Origin: JAHBWV01 sp964588385
Lineage (GTDB): Bacteria; Planctomycetota; Phycisphaerae; Phycisphaerales; UBA1924
Direction of reading: 5' to 3'
DNA length: 45,217 nucleotides
NCBI GenBank assembly: GCA_964588385.1
Contig: CAZPPG010000028.1
Coordinates: forward strand, 1 to 45,217
Positions 7,856-17,800 of this stretch are shown here, piece after piece. Below the pieces are notes generated by a model. It made no database searches. It saw only the letters and a list, made by a program, of their open reading frames with translations, and was not told where the DNA came from. Numbering within the stretch: position 1 is the stretch's first letter; each line of letters opens with the position of its first letter. The position numbers were made by a program, and so were the translations under genes.

Positions 7856-8829
7856 AACGCCTGCTCAGACCGCTTCTGGCGCTGATCGTCGTCGCAGTTC
7901 TCGCGACGACGACGTGGTACGGCTACCGCGTCATGTTCGGGGACGAGCGAGACTCGCTTCTGAAGGCAACTCGCGAGTTTCAGAGCGCCACAGCAAGCTA
8001 CGAGAAGGACCTCCAGCGCCAGAAGGCGGTGCGCGACCGATTGAACTCGATCGCGCAGACCACGCTGGGCAAGCAGTTCGATCGTGTCGATCATCGACTC
8101 CGCACAGGCCTGAGTCGCGTCGGACAGGACGCGGGACTCTCCGACGTTGTCGTGAGCAGCTCGCCCCCGAAGGACGAACGCAACCCGGCGGCAGCCGCCC
8201 GCGATATGGAACGATCCATGCAGGATCGGATCAAGAAGGTCCCGAACTTCTCCGTCGTCTCGGCACAGGTCAAGGGCGTCGGGACGCTGCCGCAGGTGCT
8301 CCAAGCGTTGGCGATGTACGACTGCCAGCCTTGGATTCATCGGGTGAGCGCGCTCTCCATCCGGCCCGTCGGTCGCGAGCGTGAGAAGTTCGAGCTTAAG
8401 CTCGACGTTGCAACCATCTGGATGCCCGATCTGTCCGTCGACCACCCAAATGATCCAGCCATTGTCGCCCCGGGTGAGTCCGGAGTGGCTGCGATCGCGG
8501 CAATCACAGAGAAGAATGTGTTCCGAACGCCCCCCGCCCCGGCACCCGCCCCCGCGCGCGAAGTGGCTGCTCGCCCCGCGCAGCCCGCCAGCCCGGCCCC
8601 TGCATGGGGAGACTGGAAACTCACCGGGGTGGTCAGTGGCCGTCGCGGCCTTGAGGCCTTACTGGTGAATACGCGCGATGGCGAGCGAAAGGTCCTCTCA
8701 CCCGGGGTATCCGTACTGGGCGCGACACTTGTTTCAGGGGCGGGCGAGGAAGCGACCTTCGAGCTTGAGGGGGCGATGTGGACAGTCCGCACCGGCGCCA
8801 CGCTGGCCGACCGGGTTCGCAAGGAATAG
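7852..8829 (+). CDS. gspM: GspM/PilO-like protein with a C-terminal GspC/PilP-like domain
   Basis: The protein is 325 aa and starts in an ATGA overlap with gspL. A transmembrane helix spans residues 4-22. A coiled coil and a PilO/GspM-like ferredoxin fold follow to about 205. After a Pro/Ala linker, residues 218-325 (ITEKNVFRTPP ... WKLTGVVSGRRGLEALLVN ... LSPGVSVLGATLV ... LEGAMWTVRTGATL) resemble the homology region of GspC/PilP, the part that contacts the secretin N0 domain. No separate gspC is present, so the fusion could supply both roles. The domain call is by eye and the GspC-like half is the less certain part. Confidence 0.7.
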   Translation: MKRLLRPLLALIVVAVLATTTWYGYRVMFGDERDSLLKATREFQSATASYEKDLQRQKAVRDRLNSIAQTTLGKQFDRVDHRLRTGLSRVGQDAGLSDVVVSSSPPKDERNPAAAARDMERSMQDRIKKVPNFSVVSAQVKGVGTLPQVLQALAMYDCQPWIHRVSALSIRPVGREREKFELKLDVATIWMPDLSVDHPNDPAIVAPGESGVAAIAAITEKNVFRTPPAPAPAPAREVAARPAQPASPAPAWGDWKLTGVVSGRRGLEALLVNTRDGERKVLSPGVSVLGATLVSGAGEEATFELEGAMWTVRTGATLADRVRKE

Positions 8830-8884
8830 GTAGACTCCGCGAGTGGTCGGACGACCGGCCGCTCGCACGGAAGGAGCGGGTTCT

Positions 8885-11800
8885 ATGGCGTGGAGACGCA
8901 ACACTGGTGCTGTCATCGCCTCTTTGGTGGTGTGCGCAGGGCTTCCCATCACAATCTGGGAGGCCAATGCGCTGCCGTTCCTTCAGGACGCGGCGGAGCC
9001 GCCCGTCCCCGTGCAACCGTCGACTTCCGAACCGGCTTCCACGCCCGCTCCTGCTCCTGAAGGCCAGACGCCGATCCGTTTCAACTTCAAGGACTCTCCT
9101 TTTGATCAGGTGGTCGACTTCTTCTCGCGTGAATCCGGGCTTCCCGTGATTCGCGAGATCGACGTGCCAACCGCCGCCCTGACCTTCATCAGCGAAGAAA
9201 CGTACTCGCTTGACGAGGCGTTGAGCATCCTGAATCTCAACATGGCCAGGTTCGGCGCGCACCTGCGTCGAGAGGGAAAGTACCTCTACCTCTCGTCGCT
9301 CCAGGACGCCGCTCGCAAGCCCATGATGGTCGCGGGCAACGAGGTCCCGCCCGAAGCCATGCCCGATGAGATGCTGACGATCACGATCCCGCTCAACAAC
9401 GCGCGGGCAGAACTCGTCGCGGCACAGATCAAGCCCCTCATGGGCGCGTACGGCGGCGTCACGCCCATCCCGGCCCAGAACATGGTCGTCATCGTCGAGA
9501 CCGCCGCCCAGTGCCGGCGCATCCGCGACATCGTCCGTTCCATCGACGAAGTTCGCCCGGTCGACTCGGCGTTTAAACTTTTCCCGCTCGAGCACGCCAA
9601 GGCCGACGCCGTCGTCGCCGCTCTCCGCGGCCTGGTCGGCGAACGCCAGAAGACCGTCATCGTCGACAAGGACGGGCAGCAGCGCGTCGTCGAAGAAGTC
9701 AACGTCGCCGGACTCAACATCCAGCCCGACGCGCGCACCAACTCCGTCATCGCCGTCGGCTCTGAGAGTCGACTCAAGGTTGTTGAAGAGTTAATTGAAC
9801 TCCTCGACGTGCCCCCGGGCGGCGAGTCGGGCGAGCAGCAGCTCATGACCTTCTCGCTGCAGGGCCTGACCGTCGATCTCGCACAGCAGGCTCTGAACGC
9901 GGTCTACGGTCAGGTTCCCGCCGACCGCAAGCCCGTCGTCGTCATCACCCCCGACCAGCAGCGTGTCACCGTTGTCGGGGCTCCTGCGTACCTGCGCACG
10001 GCCGCGGCTCTGATCGGCGCTCTCGATCCAACCGGAGCGCCCGATGGCGCCCCGATCGAGCGCGTGGCCCGCACCATCCGTCTCATGCACGTGAAGGCCG
10101 CCCAGGTGGAGCCGATGCTCGCTCGCCTCCTGACACCTCGCCAGCAGCAGGTCCTGAAGTACGTCGGCACCGTGGACGCCACCGGGCTGATCGTCTCCGG
10201 ACCGAGCGCCGACGTCGACGTGCTCGCCGCACTCATTGCTGGTCTGGATGTCCCTAGTGAGGCCGATCGTGACGTACGCCTCTTCACGATCTCCGGAGGC
10301 GATCCCGTTTCGGTGGTTGCCCGGGCGCAGGATCTCTACAAAGCGGCCGGCCTCGACGTCTCGCGCCCGATCCACGCGAGTCTCGACGCCGAATCCCGCA
10401 CGGTCACGCTCGTCGGCGCCCGCGAAAGTCTCGCAAAGTTCGAGGACCTCCTCCGAACCGCCGAAGCCAGTGTCCGCATCGAGCAGGAGACCCGCACGAT
10501 CGAGATCACCAGCAAGCCCAGCGATCTCGTCCCGCTCCTGACGCGCGTCGTGCGCCCCATGCTCGAGCCCGCCGACGGCTCCCGCTACGTCGCACCGACC
10601 ATCGAGGCGATCGATGACCTTCGTAGCGTCGTCGTCCGCGCCAAGCCCGAGCAGTTCCCCGTCATCGAAGGCATGCTCAAGCGTCTGGACGACACTCGCA
10701 AGCAGGCCGACGCCGAGCTTCGCACGTATCGTGTGCAGCGCGTCGATCCGGACGTCATGGCCGCAGCGATCCGTCGCATGGCTGATGCCGGCACCATCTA
10801 CGGCGAAGCGGGCATTCCCGCCGGGTCCCGTCCTGTCGCTGTCGACATCGAACGCACCTCGCGCACGCTCATCATCACCGGTCCCGCCGTCATCTACCCC
10901 CAGGTCGAGAAGCTGCTCGCCGAGCTTGACACCGCCAAGCTCAGCCCCGCAGCGCTCAAGATGTATGTGCTCGCCCACGCCCGAGCCGAGCGCCTCGCAC
11001 CCCTGATGGAGCGACTGCTTCTCGTTCGCATCCGCGAGGCCCAATCCGGCGGCGACCTTCCTCTCGGCGTTGATGCACGCTCCATGCTGGAGATCGTCGC
11101 CGACGCGCCCTCCAACACCCTCATCATCTCCGCCCCGGAATCCGTGCACGCCGTCGCCGCGGAGCTTCTCAAATCCCTCGACGGTGAGAACGCCGCCACC
11201 GGCAACAGTGTCGTTAAGATCATTCCTCTCGCTTTCGCAGAGGTGAACGCGACCACCGTCGCGCTGAGCCAGGCGGCCGCCGCGATGCAGTTCCCCAGCG
11301 GCGGGCGCGTCTCCGTCACCGGCGCTCCCGGCGCCAACTCGATCATCCTCTCCGGCCTTGAGATGGACATCAAGAAGGTCGAGGAGCTCATCACGCCCCT
11401 GGACGTCCGTCCCACCAGCGCGGAGACGCCCGCTGTTGAGACCTTCGCGCTCAAGCACGCCGACGCGGCGCAGATCGCAACCACCGTGGAGCGCGTGCTT
11501 GTCGATCAGCAGGAGACCGATCCGCGCATTCTGACGCTCCAGCTCCGCTACGCCCAGAACCGGCCCGACCTCTTCAAGAAGCCGACCATCCGCGTGCAGG
11601 CGGAGGCCCGCACCAACTCGCTCATCGTCTCCGCGCCCCAGGGCACACTCGAGCTGGCACGCTCCGTCATCGAGAAGCTCGACCAGCCCGCGAGCGATCC
11701 CGATCGCACCGCCAGCACCTTCACGCCCACACGCGGCGATGCCAACGCGCTTGCGCAGGCTGTCGTCAAGATCGTCAATGCCACGCTCCCACAGGGCCGC

Positions 11801-14800
11801 GCACCGCTCGACCTCACCGTCGACTCCCGCACGGGCTCCATCCTCGCTCTTGGCACCAAGACCCAGGTCGATGAGGCCTTGAAGCTCCTGAAGGAGCGTG
11901 ACGATCGCTCCCTCGCAATGCCCGCCACAGATGTTCGCATCGTCGAGCTCAAGCACTCCGACGCCCAGTCCGTCGCCTCCATGGTCCAGCCCATGCTGAT
12001 GGATCGATCGCGCTGGCCCGAGGAGCTTCTCCGAGCCGAGCGTGCCGGGCTTCCCATCTCGATGCCGACTGTCCGTCCCGAAGCCCGTTTCAATCGTTTG
12101 GTGCTGGGAGCGCCGAGTTCGCTCATGCCTCTTGCGAACGACCTTATTGCGGTTTTCGATCAGCCCGCTCAGGTCGCGCCGGTCGATGTCCGTGTCTTCC
12201 GCCTGGAGCAGGGCACGGCCCAATCCGTGGCCGATGCTATCCGCTCGGCCCTCACCGGCACACTGCGCCCCGGCGAGCAGCCGCCCACAGTCTCAGGTGA
12301 GGCCTCCGGCAACACGGTCCTCGTCTCCGGCACCGCCGACCAACTCGACCGCGCAGCAAAGCTCATCGAGTCGATGGACACCGCGGGGAAAGGGGATGGC
12401 GTCGGCGTGCGCACGGTCTATCTCAAGCACGCCCGGGCCGAACAGGTTGCGCCCCTCGTCGAATCCGTCCTGAAGAAAGAGTCCGTCATCAACATGCTTC
12501 CCGAGTGGCAACGCGGCCAGGCCATCGCTCTGGCCGGTGGCAAACTCGAGGCCGAGGTCCGTGTCGCCGCTGAGCGTCGCCTGAACGCCGTCGTCGTCAG
12601 CGGCCCGCTCGCCACGCTCACGCTCGCCGAGCAGATGATCACCGAGCTCGATGTCAATCCCGGCGCGGACGCCGGATCGAGCGTCGTCCGAGTGATCACG
12701 CTTCAGGGGTCCGACGCCGCGGAACTCGCGACAAGCATTCAGCAGGTTATTGGTGAAGAGGAGATTGCCGGCCCCGCTCCTGTGATTCGCGTCGATCGCC
12801 AGAGCAACTCGCTCATTGTCCGCGCCACGCCCGACCAGTTGAAGACCATCGAGTCGCTCGTGAAGCAGCTCGATCAGGCCGCGCTCGCCTCCAGCCGCCA
12901 GGTCCGCATGATCCCCGTCGATCGCTCACGTGCCGACGCCGCGCTCATGGCTCAGACGCTGAAGCGTCTGCTCGAAGATCGCGGAGGCGTTTCGGTCGAG
13001 GTGATCTCGTCCGAAGAGCTGCTCCGTCGATCAGGTGCAGCGGGCGAAGAATCGCCCAAGCCCGCCGGCAAGCCGACCAGCGGAGCACTCCCGCCTCGCT
13101 CGACCATCTGGGAGGCGCCGGCGATGCCCTTCGTCGCTCGGGCTCTTGCCATCGCCGCGATCGGTCAGCCCGGTACTCCATCGCCCGATGCGTCCGATGA
13201 CGACTCGCTCGGCGGTCTCACCATCGGGGTCGATCCCGCGACCAACTCGCTTATCGTCGTTGGTTCACCGCGCCTCACCGACCGAGTCGCCTCGCTCGCG
13301 GCTCAGCTCGAAAGCAGTCTTCCGGCCGAGCCCGGCAAGGTTCGCATCATCACTCTCCCTGAAACCATCGATGCGAGCAGCATCGTGGGCATCGTCAACC
13401 AGACCATCGCGAGCATCGGACGCTCCAGGATCGACAATCCCGGTGGCTTCACCGGCGCCGTTTCCGTCGCACCCGATCCCTCTGGCGGCGCGCTCATCGT
13501 CTGGTCGAATGACACCGATTTTGCCGTCGTAGGCGAGCTCATCGCCTCCATGACACACGCCCGCGGCGGTCCCACCATGACGCTCCGCGTCATCCCGCTG
13601 CAGTCCATGACCGCTCAACAAGTCGTCCAGGCGATCGGCGACCTCGTGAGCGCCGCCCCACGCGGCATCCAGGCCCGGCGCATCCGTTCCATGGACTGGG
13701 CCATCCCCGCCGGCATCGGCGCCGCCACCGGAACGGACGACGTCCTTGCGACCATCGAGCCCGGTTCGATCCGCGTCGTCCCCAGTCCCGGCGGCACATC
13801 ACTCATCGTCGCGGCACCCGCCGAAGCAATGCCGCTCATTGAGCGCTTTGTCTCCGTCCTGGATCAGAGCCCGACAGGCGACCGCCTCGCTATTCAGCGC
13901 CTCACGCTCGACAACGCCCGCCCCTCCGAGATCGCGGTGACACTGCAGAAACTCTTCGATGCACGCAGACAGGGACCAGGGGTCGGAATGCAGGTGCGTG
14001 CCCAGTTCGTCGGCGACGACGGCTCGGGCACACTGCTGGCCACCGGCTCTCCCTCGGAGATCAAAGAAGCCCTTGAACTCGCGGCCTCCATGGACACGCC
14101 CGCCGAGTCCCGCGACTTTCAGTTTCGCGTCGTTGAACTGAAGAACGCGCGCGTCATGGACATCGGCCCCACGCTCCAGAATCTCGCCGGTGAGATGCAG
14201 TGGGAGCGCATCACCGGCCGCGCCGGTCCGAACGATCGCGATCGCTTCTTCCTCGAAACGAATGAGCGGACCAACTCGATTGTCCTGATGGGCCGCCAGG
14301 AGACGCTGGAGACCGTTGAAGGCATCGTGAGATTGCTGGACGTTCCGCCGGGCGAGACCGGAATGATGGTCGTGAAGGCGATCGGCGTTCAGTCCGCGGA
14401 CCTCAATGCGATCAAGACGGTGATCGAGCGTGCCATGGCGACGCCCGGGTGGCGTTCCTGGCGCGGGCCGGATCCGGACGGCGTCACCGTTGAGATCGAT
14501 CGCGTCCGTCGCGCCGTCGTTCTCGTGGGCAAGAAGGACCGCGTCGAAGCCGCCGCGGAGTACGTCGCCGAACTCGATGTAGGCGGCCCGGGTTCCACCA
14601 TCGAAACCATCCGCCTCGAGCACGCCTCGGCTGAGCGCGCCGCGAGCAGTCTCCAGCGTTTCTTCGCCGCGCGTAACCAGGCCCAGGGCCTTCGGCCCGA
14701 CAGCTTCTCTGTTCTGGGCTCGCCCGAAGGCAACGTGCTGATCGCCTCCGGCGATGCCGAGAGCATCAAGCTTCTCCGCGATCTCGTCGCGCAGATGGAT

Positions 14801-17800
14801 CAGCCCGAACTCGGTGAGAACCGTTCGATCGAGGCGTATTCGGTGATCAACGCGACGCCGATGGAAGCCGCGGGCACGATCCGCTCCATGTTCCCTCGGT
14901 CCAGCAAGACCGAAGACCAGGTGATCGTCACGCCACAGCCGAGCACCGGCACCCTCATCGTCTCCGCGCCTACCGAGGTCCATGCTCAGATCGCGGCCCT
15001 CGTGAAGCAGCTCGATTCTCCTCCGGTCGACGGAGGGACGACGCTCCAGACCGTCAAGCTCGAATCGGCACGCGCCAGCGAGGTCGCAGACGCCCTCCGC
15101 ACCGCGCTGCCGCCAACGCTCAAGGTCACGATCACGCCCGTTGCACGCAGCAACTCGCTCCTGCTCTCCGGCACGCCCGAGGCGATCGAGATCGTCATGG
15201 GTCACGTACGCCAGATCGACGAGCAGCCCACCCAGAACACCGCCGCGTTCAAGCGCATCAAGCTTGAGCATGCCGTCGCCGATCGGGTGTGGGCCTCGCT
15301 CAACGAGCTGCTCCGCAATCGCCCGAAGTCGCCCGGCGATGCCCCGATCAACCTCGACTTCTCCGGCCCGGAGAACACGCTCTCTATCTCCGCGCCCTCC
15401 CAACAAATGGCCGAGATCGAGGCGATGGTCAAGGCGCTCGACGTTCCCACCTCATCGACGCGCAAGACCGAGTTTGTGAAGCTCGAGTTCGCCGACGCCG
15501 AGCAGGCCTCAAAGGCCCTTGGCGTCTTCTATGGACGCACCGCACCGGAAGCCAGCACGCCCGGGGCGCGAAACGTCACCATCGTCGCAGATCCCGCCTC
15601 CAACTCACTCGTTGTCAGCGCAGAAGCCGAGCAGTGGGAGGGCATCCGCGGGCTCTTGACCAAGCTCGACACCGAGGACTACGACCGCTCCCGCCAGATG
15701 GAGGTCATTCCGCTCAAGTACGCCGACGCGACCGGTGTCGCCCGCGCCATTTCCGACGGCTTCCGCTCCGTCATGCAGGAGCAGATCGACGCCCGCATCC
15801 GCAATCTCGCCTCCAACCGCGGCCCGGCTGCACGCCCCGGCGAAACCTTCCCGCCCGCGCTCCTCGTCGACGGCGACCCCGCTCCCTCGGTCTCCGCCGA
15901 GGTGCAGACCAACTCCCTCATCGTCTTTGCCGCCAAGCGTGACCTCGATCGCATTACCAGCATCGTCGCGCGGCTGGACGAGCCCGAGTCCTCGCGCATG
16001 CCGGAGGCCCGCGTGATCCCGCTCCGTGGCGGCAGCGCAACCGCCGTGGCAAACTCCATCCGCGATGTGTTCTCCGCAACCCAGGGCCGCTCGGCCAACC
16101 CTCGCGCTCTGGTCATCGTCGGCGACGAGGCCAGCAACGCCCTCATCGTTCGCTGTGAGGAGAGCCAGTTCGCACAGGTGAAGGCCCTCTCCGAGGCCCT
16201 TCAGGGTCAGGCTGATGTCACGCGCCTCGCGACGCGCGTCCTCAAGCTGGAGCACGTTCCCGCCGCCCGACTGCGCCAGACCCTCCTCTCAACGTTCTCT
16301 CCCGTGGCCCAGCAGAATCGCGAGTCGCTCGCGATCGAGATCGACCGCGCCAGCAACTCCCTCGTCGTGGCCTCCAGCCAGCGCCTTTTCGAGCAGATCC
16401 AGACAACCGTGAAGGAGCTGGACACCACTGCCCTCGGCGCGGCGGAGGGCGACGACATCACGCCCGGTCTGGGTCAGGTCGTCTCCATCGTCGAGCTCAC
16501 CAACTCCTCGCCCGTCGATCTCAAACGCACGCTTGACCAGCTCGGGATCTCCGGCGCGCAGCCCGTCGATCGCCCCGGCATCGTCTCCGAGCCCGTGACC
16601 ACGGTCGCCCTGAGCACCCGCCGGGCCATCGCCGTCGTCGCTGGCCCGTCCGATGCCCGGATTGTCACCGGCCTCATCAAGCAGCTCGACGCCGAACCGA
16701 TCGAGGGCGACCAGACAGTCGGCGTTGTCCGCCTCAAGCTCGCCGGCGCGTCCCAACTCGTCAACACGCTGCGCCTCATGCTCAATCCCGCGGAGCAGGC
16801 CAGTCAGACCGGCCCGGCTCGCGCCATCGCGGAGCAGGTCCGCCGCCTCAGCGTCGTCCGCGAGGGCGTCGGGCGCGATCCCCTGAAGCTCGACCTCGCC
16901 AAGCCCATCCGACTCATCCCGGATGTCGAAGCCAACACGATCATCGTCGCGTCCACGCCCGCGAACGTCGAGGCAATCCGCGCCGTGATCGACACGCTGG
17001 ACACGCTCGCCACCGGCGACGCTGTCGTCATTCGCATGTTCGCTCTGGAGAACGCCTCCGCGATCCGCGTGCGAACCGTGGTCGACACGCTCTTCCGCCA
17101 GGGCGAGGCCCTCCGCCGCCTCCCCGGCACGCAGAGACAGGGGCTCCCCACAACCGCCACCGGTCAGGCCCTCGCCGGCGAGATCGCCATCGCCGTCGAC
17201 GATCGCACCAACACGCTCGTCGTCGCGGGCCGCGAAGAGGCCGTCGCGCTCGTCGAGATCCTCATCAAGGACTTGGATAGCACCGAGGCGACAAGTTGGA
17301 TCGAGCCCGCCATCGTTGAGCTGAAGCACGCCGATGCCAGCACGCTCGCCGATCAGCTCCGCCGCGCACTTGTGCAAGGGCTCGCGGGCACGCCCGAGGC
17401 CCTCGGCATCCAGCGCCAGATCGCGCGTCTCCGCGTTGTCGACGCCGGGAAGGATCCGACCGATCCGAACGCCATCGTGCAGGCCGATCTCTTCGCTCCC
17501 ATGACCGGCCTGGTCATCCAGCCCGCCGAGCCCATGAACGCGCTGATCGTCATCGGCTCCTCCTCAAACATCCGCATTGTGCGCGAGCTCGTCGCGCAGC
17601 TCGACATCGAGTCCGCTTCGGCCGCCAACACGGTCCGCGCTTATCCCTTGGAGCACGCCAGCGCGCCCCGCGTCGCCAGCATGGTCTCGGAGATCTTCCG
17701 CCAGCGTCAGGGGACGGGCGCGATGCGTCCCGAGGACGGGCTCGTTGTCACCGCCGACACCCGCACCAACACGCTCATCGCCTCTACCAGCGTCAAAAGC

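Noticed and set aside
9791..12223. Long open frame (810 codons) on the minus strand inside gspD
   Set aside because: It is antisense to well-supported secretin repeats, is made of mirror-image codon bias, and has no ribosome site or recognisable domain.
13799..15406. Minus-strand open frame of 535 codons inside gspD
   Set aside because: Same cause: high-GC third positions of the plus-strand gene keep the antisense frame open.
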